A DNA stretch of 6,963 bases. Origin: a bacterium (GTDB taxonomy: Bacteria; Babelota; Babeliae; Babelales; Chromulinivoraceae). Under the pieces are notes generated by a model. The model searched no databases. It had not been told where the DNA came from and was given only the letters and a program-made list of their open reading frames with translations. Positions 1 to 5,864 of the stretch are shown here, piece by piece. The translations under genes and the position numbers were made by a program. The DNA is taken from positions 1 through 6,963 of the forward strand of contig CANCGK010000111.1 in the NCBI GenBank assembly GCA_947377595.1, given 5' to 3'. Each line of letters begins with the position of its first letter. The first letter of the stretch is position 1.

Positions 1-1119
1 ACACACAAGAGGAATTAACACTAATAAGAAAATAAAATAGAAACAGGTAGAATAAAACCCAATTTCAATAAAAGGACTTTCAACAGGTTTTTGTCCAATC
101 CAACCTAAAATTAAGAAGTTAGTTAAAAAAAACCAAAAAAGAACACTAAAAATAGGTCTAAATTTTGAACTTCGAAGCTTAGAAAAGTTTAAAACAGGCA
201 AACATAATAAAACTAAAATAGCACTAACCATAGCAACAACACCCCCTAGTTTATTAGGTATTGAACGCAAAATTGCATAAAAAGGTAAAAAATACCACTC
301 AGGAACAATATGTGGTGGTGTTACTAACGGATTTGCTGGAATATAATTATCTGGGTGTCCTAAAATATTAGGGTAGAAACAAACTAAAAACATTAATAAA
401 GCTAAAAGCAATAAAAACGCTAATAAATCTTTTACATAAAAATATGGATAAAAAGGTACAACATCAATGTTTTTTTGAATTCCTAATGGATTATTTGATC
501 CTGCAGTATGTAATAAAGCTAAATGTATTAATGTAACACCTGCAATTAAAAAAGGTAATAAATAATGTAAACTAAAAAAACGATTTAAAGTTGCATTACC
601 AACAGAAAACCCTCCCCATAACCACTCTACTAAATTACTTCCTATTAAAGGTACAGCAGAAAACAAATTTGTAATTACAGTTGCTCCCCATAAACTCATT
701 TGACCCCAAACTAAAACATAACCTATAAAAGCTGTTGCCATCATTAATAAAAATAATGTAACACCACTAATCCATAAATGACTACGTGGTTGGATATAAG
801 ACCCATAATATAAACCACGAAAAATATGTAAATATACTACAAAAAAAAATAAAGAAGCAGTGTTAGCATGTATATAACGTAAAAACCAACCATTATTTAC
901 ATCACGCATAATATGTTCTACACTATCAAAAGCGAAATCAATATGAGGAGTATAATGCATTGCTAAAAAAACTCCAGTTAAAATTTGTATTACTAAACAA
1001 ATACCTGCAACAGAACCAAAACTCCAAAAATAATTTAAATTTGATGGAGTAGGATAATCTACTATATGAGAATCCCCAAAAGATAATAAAGAATTTTTAA
1101 CTAATCTAAATGAAAGCAT
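1..1119 (-). CDS. cob: Apocytochrome b, 3' end outside the window
   Basis: This gene encodes cytochrome b, the membrane-embedded, haem-carrying core subunit of the ubiquinol:cytochrome c oxidoreductase (complex III) in the inner mitochondrial membrane. My translation from the ATG at 1119-1117 stays open for 373 codons to the window edge, so only the last 10 to 20 residues and the stop are missing, judging by the usual length of about 380-390. The four haem-ligand histidines appear at H84, H98, H185 and H199, each pair 14 residues apart as in the family. The Qo-site motif PEWY is at 273-276. Other family signatures are GQMSLWGATVITN (139-151) and HTAGSNNP (204-211). Eight hydrophobic segments are expected and the sequence is hydrophobic throughout. 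All tryptophans are TGG. The gene lies 31 nt downstream of cox2 on the same strand, so the two are probably co-transcribed. Identification is secure. Confidence 0.98.
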   Translation of the reverse strand, partial: MLSFRLVKNSLLSFGDSHIVDYPTPSNLNYFWSFGSVAGICLVIQILTGVFLAMHYTPHIDFAFDSVEHIMRDVNNGWFLRYIHANTASLFFFVVYLHIFRGLYYGSYIQPRSHLWISGVTLFLLMMATAFIGYVLVWGQMSLWGATVITNLFSAVPLIGSNLVEWLWGGFSVGNATLNRFFSLHYLLPFLIAGVTLIHLALLHTAGSNNPLGIQKNIDVVPFYPYFYVKDLLAFLLLLALLMFLVCFYPNILGHPDNYIPANPLVTPPHIVPEWYFLPFYAILRSIPNKLGGVVAMVSAILVLLCLPVLNFSKLRSSKFRPIFSVLFWFFLTNFLILGWIGQKPVESPFIEIGFYSTCFYFIFLLVLIPLVC

Positions 1120-1150
1120 ACTTATATCAAAAAATTTTTTCTAATACTAA

Positions 1151-2050
1151 CTAGCGTTGGTAAGAAGAAAAATTAGTAACTTCACAGTCAAGTAAACGAG
1201 TTTCAAGCCAAATATTATAAGCAGCAGGCTCTACAGCTTCTACAACTATTGGCATAAATCCATGACGAATTCCACAAATTTCACTACACTGACCGTAAAA
1301 AGTTCCTGCACGTTTGATAAATAATGAAACTTGAGTTAATCTTCCTGGACAAGCATCCATTTTTATTCCAAATGAAGGAATAGTCCAACAATGTAAAACA
1401 TCAGCGGCTGTTACTAATAAACGAATATGAGTTTTTATTGGTAAAACAACACGATTATCTACTTCTAATAAACGAAATGCTCCATAAGTTAAATCCTCAG
1501 TGTTAACCATATACGAGTCGTATTTTATACTAGCTAATTCAATATGTGTTGTACTGTTAGAAGAATCTTCAGAATTAAATTCCCAGTTCATACTATCAGA
1601 GTATTCATAAGTCCAATACCATTGGTGCCCAATAATTTTTAATGTTACTTCTGGTTCAATTAACTCATCTAGTGAATATAATAAATTAAACGAAGGTATT
1701 GCAATAAAAACTAATATAATTGCTGGAATTAAAGTCCATACAATTTCTAAAGGACTAGAATGACTAAATTTTAAAGAAGGTTCTTCTTTTTTAAAACCAG
1801 CATTTTCTAAAATAGTATTAACACTTTGTGGTAACATTGAAAAAGATAAAATAATATATCCTAATAAATAACAAACACCAAAACCAATAACAATCATAAA
1901 AACTAATAAGTAATTATGAAAAAAAGTCATTCCTTCATGAGCTGGAGTTGCTGAATCTTGTAAACCTAACTGGTAAACTTCTGGTGCATCACAAAAACTT
2001 ACTAAAAAATCTTTAAAAGTCATAAAATAAATAATTACAATTAAAAACAT
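1151..2050 (-). CDS. cox2: Cytochrome c oxidase subunit 2
   Basis: Subunit II of complex IV takes electrons from cytochrome c through its binuclear CuA centre. The product is 299 residues, against 227 in mammals. Two membrane segments lie at about 47-70 and 101-121, followed by the intermembrane-space cupredoxin domain. The aromatic electron-entry motif GHQWYW is at 141-146. All CuA ligands are present with canonical spacing: H220, C255, E257, C259, H263 and M266. A Ser/Asn/Glu-rich insertion of about 19 residues relative to the mammalian protein lies between residues 150 and 180. The stop is TAG. The start is uncertain: ATG at 2050 gives 299 residues, while ATG at 2023 (residue 10) gives 290 and also leaves a short leader before the conserved DAPE-QLGLQD region (21-32). 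The 31-nt spacer to cob contains a 12-nt A6T6 palindrome (1129-1140) and no tRNA. Confidence 0.98.
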   Translation of the reverse strand: MFLIVIIYFMTFKDFLVSFCDAPEVYQLGLQDSATPAHEGMTFFHNYLLVFMIVIGFGVCYLLGYIILSFSMLPQSVNTILENAGFKKEEPSLKFSHSSPLEIVWTLIPAIILVFIAIPSFNLLYSLDELIEPEVTLKIIGHQWYWTYEYSDSMNWEFNSEDSSNSTTHIELASIKYDSYMVNTEDLTYGAFRLLEVDNRVVLPIKTHIRLLVTAADVLHCWTIPSFGIKMDACPGRLTQVSLFIKRAGTFYGQCSEICGIRHGFMPIVVEAVEPAAYNIWLETRLLDCEVTNFSSYQR

Positions 2051-2127
2051 TTTTATCTTGAATTCATATTTACAAGTAAATATATATATACATATTAATT
2101 TTTATTTTACAATAATTAAGATAAAAA
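2050..2127. repeat. Nested inverted repeats at the cox2 5' end
   Basis: An outer inverted repeat pairs 2050-2059 with 2118-2127 over 10 bp (TTTTTATCTT with AAGATAAAAA). After one unpaired G at 2060 it continues for 4 bp (AATT at 2061-2064 and 2114-2117). Inside it lies an 8-bp perfect inverted repeat, ATATTTAC-AA-GTAAATAT, at 2066-2083. A further 8-bp inverted repeat lies just beyond at 2133-2150 (TTTTTCAT-TT-ATGAAAAA). In the cox2 transcript the outer stem would include the A of the upstream start codon. This could influence start choice or transcription, but such stems also arise by chance in sequence this A+T rich. Confidence 0.5.
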
Positions 2128-2280
2128 ATAATTTTTTCATTTATGAAAAATAAACAAGCAAAAAATACAAATATTTTGTTTTTTATATAAATTAGTTATT
2201 AAATCTATATAATAAATAATTTTTTTATTAATTTACTATATTTAATAAAATAATAAAAATATTTTTGTTTATAATTTAAT

Positions 2281-2360
2281 ATGTTTTCTTTTTAATAATT
2301 TAACAATTGTTTTATTAAAAAAAAATCCTTAAAAGAAAAATTATAAATAACGAGTAATAT
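2281..2360. repeat. Diverged third copy of the control-region hairpin unit
   Basis: Positions 2282-2301 match the left hairpin arm of the first tandem unit (2671-2690) at 18 of 20 bases. Further similarity to the second tandem unit follows, with a TAACGAGTAAT block at 2347-2357 resembling TAAGAGTAAT at 2841-2850. Locally it can form a 10-bp stem, TTTTTAATAA (2289-2298) with TTATTAAAAA (2312-2321), around the palindrome AACAATTGTT (2302-2311). It is probably an older duplicate of the same element. The boundaries are approximate. Confidence 0.45.
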
Positions 2361-2550
2361 AAAAATGCATTAAAAAAGATGTTTTATGCTAATTTGGGAT
2401 TTATTTTTAAAAATTTAGATGTTATTATATGAAAAAACTAATATAATTCTCTGTATATTTTCTTTTTTACATTTTTACTAATATTAAAATAATTTTTAAG
2501 TTTTTATTTAATAGTTGTTTTTATTACAAAAAACTTGCTATAAATAAATA

Positions 2551-2633
2551 TAAAACAGAATTATACTATTTAATTATTCGTAAACAAATACTTTTAACTT
2601 TTACACACTTTTATTAAATAGTAAAACAGAATT
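2551..2633. repeat. Short direct and inverted repeats
   Basis: The 12-mer TAAAACAGAATT occurs at 2551-2562 and again at 2622-2633, 71 nt apart. Between them an inverted pair, ACTATTTAAT (2565-2574) and ATTAAATAGT (2613-2622), could form a 10-bp stem with a 38-nt loop. The direct repeat contains CAGAA, which is unusually G/C bearing for this spacer, so chance recurrence is less likely than for the pure A/T words. No function is recognised. Confidence 0.45.
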
Positions 2634-2653
2634 TTAATATCTTATTATCAGTA

Positions 2654-2881
2654 AAAGTTTTTACTTTATACGTTTTCTTTTTAATTATTTTGTTAAATAA
2701 TTAAAAAGAAAATATTTGAAAGAAGAGTTGAAATGATATAGTGTATATAATTACAATACATTATTATTAAAGTATTTTATTTTATATGTTTTTTTAATTA
2801 TTTTGTTAAATTATTAAAAAGAAAATATTTAAAAAAAATCTAAGAGTAATTAAAATATAATTATAGTATACTATTATTAAA
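2654..2881. repeat. Imperfect tandem duplication, about 113-bp period, two units
   Basis: Unit 1 runs about 2654-2771 and unit 2 about 2769-2881. Both begin AAAGT and end TATTATTAAA. The best conserved block is TTTTTAATTATTTTGTTAAAT (2678-2698 and 2791-2811), followed by TTAAAAAGAAAATATTT after a short variable step. The offset is 113 in the core and 110 at the end, so small indels have accumulated and the duplication is not recent. The middle part of each unit (after the AATATTT) is poorly conserved, whereas the hairpin core is kept, suggesting that the hairpin is the element under constraint. Confidence 0.75.
2673..2712. promoter_or_regulatory. Perfect 18-bp hairpin with a TGTT loop
   Basis: The left arm at 2673-2690 is exactly complementary to the right arm at 2695-2712, enclosing the loop TGTT (2691-2694). 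The stem includes one C-G pair (2677 with 2708) in otherwise A/T sequence. A 7-bp inverted repeat, AGTAAAA-GT-TTTTACT, lies directly before it at 2650-2665. The equivalent hairpin in the second unit (2789-2822, same TGTT loop at 2804-2807) has one T-T mismatch (2799 with 2812) and a T-G wobble (2790 with 2821). A replication origin, promoter-associated cruciform or transcript processing signal are all possible. The structure itself is certain and the role is inferred. Confidence 0.6.
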
Positions 2882-2962
2882 CATATATATAATAATAAAA
2901 TATCTATTTTTTAATAATAATAAAATATAAACCAAACCTTCATTATAACTTATTTATATATT

Positions 2963-4885
2963 ATGGTAGTATTAATTGTTCTTTTTCCTTTTTTAAATTT
3001 TTTAAGTGTGCTTTTTGGTTCATTACTAGGATCTCAAGGAATTCAATATATTGTTATTTTAGGTATGTTTAGTTCTTTTTTTTTATCTAGTTTTTTGTTA
3101 TATGATGTAATTTTTTTTGGAAGTGTTTATAAATTAGTATTAGTTGATTGGATTGTTTTAGATTATTTTAATCTTTCATGGTCATTTTGTTTTGATAGTT
3201 TAACAGTTGTATTATTATTTATTGTTACTTTTATTTCATTATTAGTACATTTATATTCACTTGAATATATGGCACATGACCCTCATTTACCTCGATTTTT
3301 AGCTTATTTATCTCTATTTACTCTATTCATGCTAATTTTAGTTACAGCAAACAATTTTTTACAAATGTTTGTAGGTTGGGAGGGTGTTGGTTTATCTTCT
3401 TATTTATTAATTAATTTTTGGTTTACTCGAATTCAAGCAAATAAATCTGCAATTAAAGCTATGTTAGTAAATCGTGTAGGAGATTTTTTTATTTTATTAG
3501 CTTTTTTTTTTATTTATTTAAGTTGTAATAGTTTAGACTATGATGTTGTATTTACTTTAGTTTCTTATCTTGCTAAATATAAAATAATATTAGTAGGTTA
3601 TGAGTTATATGTTGTTGATTTAATTGCTTTATTTTTAGTATTAGGTGCTATGGGTAAATCAGCTCAGGTTGGTTTACATACTTGGTTGCCTGATGCTATG
3701 GAAGGACCAACTCCTGTTTCTGCTTTAATTCATGCAGCAACAATGGTTACTGCTGGTGTTTTTTTAATTGCTCGTTGCTCTTTTATTTTTGAATATTCTC
3801 CTCAAATTTTAAATTTAATTATGCTTGTTGGTGCAACAACTGCTTTTTTTGCAGCAACAACTGGTTTATTTCAAAATGATATTAAAAAAGTAATTGCTTA
3901 TTCAACTTGTAGTCAGCTAGGTTATATGATTTTTGCTTGTGGTTTATCTAGTTATGATGTTGGAGTTTTTCATTTGTCGAATCATGCATTTTTTAAAGCA
4001 TTACTTTTTTTAGGAGCTGGTTCTATTATACACGCAGTATCTGATGAACAAGATATGCGAAAATTAGGTGGTTTAAAAAATTTATTGCCTTTTTCTTATA
4101 GTATAATGTTAATAGGTTCTTTAGCTTTAATTGGATTTCCCTTTTTTACTGGGTTTTATTCAAAAGATGTTATTTTAGAGATTGCTTATGCTAAATCGAC
4201 TGTTTTAGCTCATTTTTGTTATATACTAGGTACAAGTGCTGCTTTTTTTACTGCATTTTATTCTACTCGTTTGCTGTTTTTAATCTTTTTAAGTAATCCT
4301 AATGGTTTTCGTGTATCAATATTACATGCGCATGAAGGTTCTTGGAGATTAGGTCTGCCTTTATTTTTGTTAACTTTTTTTAGTATAGGGGTAGGATTTT
4401 TAACTAAAGATTTATTTATAGGTCTTGGTACTCATTTTTGGGGTTCATCTATTTTTATTTTATTTAATAATTATATGCCTGTTGACAGTGAGTTTATTCT
4501 TATAATTTATAAATTATTTCCTTTAATTTTTACAATTTGTGGTGTTGTTTTTGCTTATATTTTATATAGTAGAGAATTAGGTAAATTTTATGTTTTAAAA
4601 AAAAATTCTTTTTTTATAATGGTTTATACTTTTTTTTCTAGAAAATGGTATTTTGATCGTTTTTATAATCAATTTGTTACTCAAAATTTATTAGTATTTG
4701 GTTATAATATTACATATCAAACAATAGATCGTGGAATTGTTGAGCTTTTTGGTCCTTTTGGAATATCAAATATTGTTGGGTTGTTTTCTAAATCAATTAA
4801 ATTTATTCAGTCAGGGAACGTTTTTCATTATTTATTTTTTTTTGTATTAGCTATAAGTAGTATTATAGCTGTTTGTGCAATTTAA
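2963..4885 (+). CDS. nad5: NADH dehydrogenase subunit 5
   Basis: Nad5 is the largest membrane subunit of respiratory complex I and an antiporter-like proton-pumping module at the distal end of the membrane arm. The product has 640 residues, within the usual 600-670 for mitochondrial Nad5. The sequence carries the N-terminal Nad5 region with LYSLEYMAHDP (97-107), then the proton-translocation core: GWEGVGLSSYLLI (138-150) with the key glutamate E140. Further on are MGKSAQVGLHTWLPDAMEGP (230-249) with K232 and H239, and PVSALIHAATMVTAG (251-265). IAYSTCSQLGYM (311-322) and HAFFKALLFLGAGSIIH (341-357) follow, then the C-terminal membrane helices. The ATG at 2963 directly follows the A+T spacer and places the first hydrophobic segment at the N-terminus. 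All Trp codons are TGG and the stop is TAA. It is the first gene of the plus-strand unit, so its 5' leader must derive from the divergent spacer. Confidence 0.98.
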   Translation: MVVLIVLFPFLNFLSVLFGSLLGSQGIQYIVILGMFSSFFLSSFLLYDVIFFGSVYKLVLVDWIVLDYFNLSWSFCFDSLTVVLLFIVTFISLLVHLYSLEYMAHDPHLPRFLAYLSLFTLFMLILVTANNFLQMFVGWEGVGLSSYLLINFWFTRIQANKSAIKAMLVNRVGDFFILLAFFFIYLSCNSLDYDVVFTLVSYLAKYKIILVGYELYVVDLIALFLVLGAMGKSAQVGLHTWLPDAMEGPTPVSALIHAATMVTAGVFLIARCSFIFEYSPQILNLIMLVGATTAFFAATTGLFQNDIKKVIAYSTCSQLGYMIFACGLSSYDVGVFHLSNHAFFKALLFLGAGSIIHAVSDEQDMRKLGGLKNLLPFSYSIMLIGSLALIGFPFFTGFYSKDVILEIAYAKSTVLAHFCYILGTSAAFFTAFYSTRLLFLIFLSNPNGFRVSILHAHEGSWRLGLPLFLLTFFSIGVGFLTKDLFIGLGTHFWGSSIFILFNNYMPVDSEFILIIYKLFPLIFTICGVVFAYILYSRELGKFYVLKKNSFFIMVYTFFSRKWYFDRFYNQFVTQNLLVFGYNITYQTIDRGIVELFGPFGISNIVGLFSKSIKFIQSGNVFHYLFFFVLAISSIIAVCAI

Positions 4886-4977
4886 TAAAAATTTTGAAAT
4901 TGTAAGGTTGATTGTAAAAAGCAATACAATTGTTTGTTTGAATTAATGTATAGCCTATAAACTTGTAGTTTAATAAA

Positions 4978-5001
4978 GAAATAGCTAGTTTTCGTTATTT
5001 C
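4978..5001 (+). other. Small hairpin just upstream of trnH
   Basis: GAAATAGC (4978-4985) pairs with GTTATTTC (4994-5001) over 8 positions, one being a G-U wobble, with an 8-nt loop. It ends 2 nt before the G-1 of trnH, in the 118-nt nad5-trnH spacer. The rest of that spacer has only a weak 7-bp stem (4898-4904 with 4925-4931). It may mark the 3' end of the nad5 mRNA or aid tRNA processing, but it could be chance. Confidence 0.35.
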
Positions 5002-5003
5002 GA

Positions 5004-5076
5004 GGTGGCTGTAGCTTAACGATGAAGCGTCAAATTGTGGCTTTGAAGATTGTGGGTTTGAGTCCCATTAGTCACC
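5004..5076 (+). tRNA. trnH: tRNA-His (GUG)
   Basis: The cloverleaf folds fully. The acceptor 5005-5011 pairs with 5069-5075 (G-U at two positions). The D stem is 5014-5017 with 5025-5028, and the anticodon stem 5030-5034 with 5042-5046 holds the loop TTGTGGC, anticodon GTG at 5037-5039. The T stem is 5052-5056 with 5064-5068. The identity is supported by a G at position -1 (5004) facing a C discriminator (5076), the hallmark of tRNA-His. The D loop AACGATG and T loop TTTGAGT differ from the usual consensus, and the tertiary pairs 15-48 and 19-56 are A-U rather than G-C. It separates nad5 from rps10. Confidence 0.95.
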
Positions 5077-5138
5077 CATTTATTTTATTCTGTGTTTTAT
5101 AAATATGTGAATAAATAAAGTTTTTTTATTTAATTAAT

Positions 5139-5507
5139 ATGCAAAAATTTAATATAACTTTCAAAGTTAAAAGTATTAGCCATGATAAACTAAATTTTTT
5201 TGTTAAAAATTTAGAAAAAATTTTACATAAATTTTTATCTACTTTATTTACAGAAAATACTGTTTCTATTGCTTATCGTGTAATACATTTACCAAATAAA
5301 ACTTGTTATAAATCTTATTTAAAATCTCCTCATGTATTTAAAAAAGCTTGGGAACATTTTGAATTAGTTGTTTATAAAAAACAAATAAATATAGTAATTT
5401 CAAGTAATTTATTTTCTTTAGAGCATTTAAAAAAAATGCGAAAATATTTTTTTTTAAATGCACCACGAGATGTACATGTTACATATTCAGAGAAATTGTC
5501 TAACTAA
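5139..5507 (+). CDS. rps10: Small-subunit ribosomal protein S10
   Basis: This 122-residue protein is the mitochondrial form of uS10, which binds the head of the small ribosomal subunit. The diagnostic S10 block is at 51-83: LPNK, then YKSYLKSPHVFKKAWEHFE, then LVVYKKQINI, corresponding to the family's LPTK...SPHV.KK..E.FE.R pattern. The N-terminal beta-strand NITFKVKS (5-12) and helix LNFFVKNLEKILHKF (18-32) also fit the S10 fold. It is rich in Lys and Phe/Asn, as expected for a basic RNA-binding protein encoded in A+T-rich DNA. The ATG at 5139 lies 62 nt after trnH and gives a full-length S10. The stop is TAA, 2 nt before trnK. Sequence divergence is high compared with the respiratory genes, but the core motif makes the call firm. 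In animals and many other eukaryotes this gene has been lost from or moved out of the mitochondrion. Confidence 0.92.
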   Translation: MQKFNITFKVKSISHDKLNFFVKNLEKILHKFLSTLFTENTVSIAYRVIHLPNKTCYKSYLKSPHVFKKAWEHFELVVYKKQINIVISSNLFSLEHLKKMRKYFFLNAPRDVHVTYSEKLSN

Positions 5508-5509
5508 AA

Positions 5510-5581
5510 AAACTTATAGCTCAGCGGTAGAGCAATGGCCTTTTAAGCCAATGGTCTTGGGTTCAAACCCCAATAAGTTTA
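5510..5581 (+). tRNA. trnK: tRNA-Lys (UUU)
   Basis: The acceptor AAACTTA (5510-5516) pairs perfectly with TAAGTTT (5574-5580), and the discriminator is A5581. The D arm GCTC-AGCGGTA-GAGC spans 5519-5533. The anticodon loop CTTTTAA has anticodon TTT at 5542-5544. Its stem has an A-A mismatch at the outer pair (5535 with 5551). The T arm TTGGG-TTCAAAC-CCCAA is canonical. It starts 2 nt after the rps10 stop. Positions 5516-5538 are identical to the same region of trnF. Confidence 0.97.
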
Positions 5582-5583
5582 TT

Positions 5584-5656
5584 TAGATTATAGCTAAATT
5601 GGTAAAGCACTCGTTTTTGGTGCGAGCATTTGCAGGTTCGAGTCCTGCTAGTCTAA
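5584..5656 (+). tRNA. trnQ: tRNA-Gln (UUG)
   Basis: The acceptor TAGATTA (5584-5590) pairs with TAGTCTA (5649-5655) with one T-G wobble, and the discriminator is A5656. The D arm is GCTA-AATTGGTA-AAGC, three good pairs plus A-A. The anticodon stem CTCGT/GCGAG encloses TTTTGGT, anticodon TTG at 5617-5619. The T arm GCAGG-TTCGAGT-CCTGC is canonical. It lies 2 nt after trnK. Confidence 0.97.
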
Positions 5657-5667
5657 AATTATATTCT

Positions 5668-5739
5668 GTCTAAATAGCTCAGCGGTAGAGCAATGGACTG
5701 AAAATCCATCTGTCAGTGGTTCAATCCCACTTTTGGACA
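5668..5739 (+). tRNA. trnF: tRNA-Phe (GAA)
   Basis: The acceptor GTCTAAA (5668-5674) pairs with TTTGGAC (5732-5738) with one T-G wobble, and the discriminator is A5739. The D arm GCTC-AGCGGTA-GAGC spans 5677-5691. The anticodon stem ATGGA/TCCAT is fully paired around CTGAAAA, anticodon GAA at 5700-5702. The T arm AGTGG-TTCAATC-CCACT is canonical. The 23 nt from 5674 to 5696 match trnK exactly. Confidence 0.97.
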
Positions 5740-5753
5740 ATTTTTAAAAAGAC

Positions 5754-5842
5754 ATTAAAGTGGTGGAATTGGTATACACGTCAGTTTTAGGCTCTGATCT
5801 TAATTAAAAAAAGAGGTAGGGGTTCAAGTCCCCTCTTTAATA
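5754..5842 (+). tRNA. trnL: tRNA-Leu (UAG)
   Basis: This is a class II tRNA of 89 nt with a long variable arm. The acceptor ATTAAAG (5754-5760) pairs perfectly with CTTTAAT (5835-5841), and the discriminator is A5842. The D stem is GTG/CAC (5763-5765 with 5777-5779). The anticodon loop TTTAGGC holds TAG at 5788-5790, reading CUN codons, and the innermost stem pair is a T-T mismatch (5785 with 5793). The variable arm 5798-5817 can pair TCTT with AAGA. The T arm AGGGG-TTCAAGT-CCCCT is canonical. The neighbouring genes mostly use TTA for Leu, so a separate tRNA-Leu(UAA) must exist outside this window. It ends 22 nt before cox3. Confidence 0.96.
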
Positions 5843-5864
5843 ATATAATAAATAAGATATATTT

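Larger units (their letters stand above)
2051..2962. promoter_or_regulatory. Divergent A+T-rich spacer, candidate control region
   Basis: This 912-nt stretch separates the minus-strand cox2-cob unit from the plus-strand nad5-to-atp6 unit, so transcription of both sides must begin in or near it or read through it. It is almost pure A+T: 2161-2220 has 4 G or C in 60 and 2221-2280 has 2. I find no tRNA, no rRNA-like segment and no convincing open reading frame. It holds several inverted repeats and an imperfect tandem duplication, listed separately. Divergent position, hairpins and tandem repeats are typical of mitochondrial control or origin regions, but no known promoter consensus is recognised, so the function is inferred. 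Confidence 0.5.

Noticed and set aside
2379..2432. A 17-codon ATG-to-TGA reading frame in the divergent spacer
   Set aside because: It is too short, matches no known mitochondrial protein, and such frames are expected by chance in a 912-nt spacer.
2654..2881. CRISPR-like array
   Set aside because: There are only two imperfect units in head-to-tail contact with no unique spacers, in a mitochondrial genome.
2051..2962. Hidden rRNA, rrn5 or tRNA gene in the spacer
   Set aside because: No T-arm GGTTCRANNCC-type word, rRNA signature or G/C-bearing conserved block was seen on either strand. The base composition is far more A+T than that of the RNA genes nearby.
2963..4885. Intron or frameshift in nad5
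   Set aside because: The reading frame is uninterrupted for 640 codons with all conserved blocks in order.
4886..5003. A possible extra tRNA between nad5 and trnH
   Set aside because: A D-arm-like word is present, but no anticodon stem, T arm or matching acceptor strands can be found before trnH begins.
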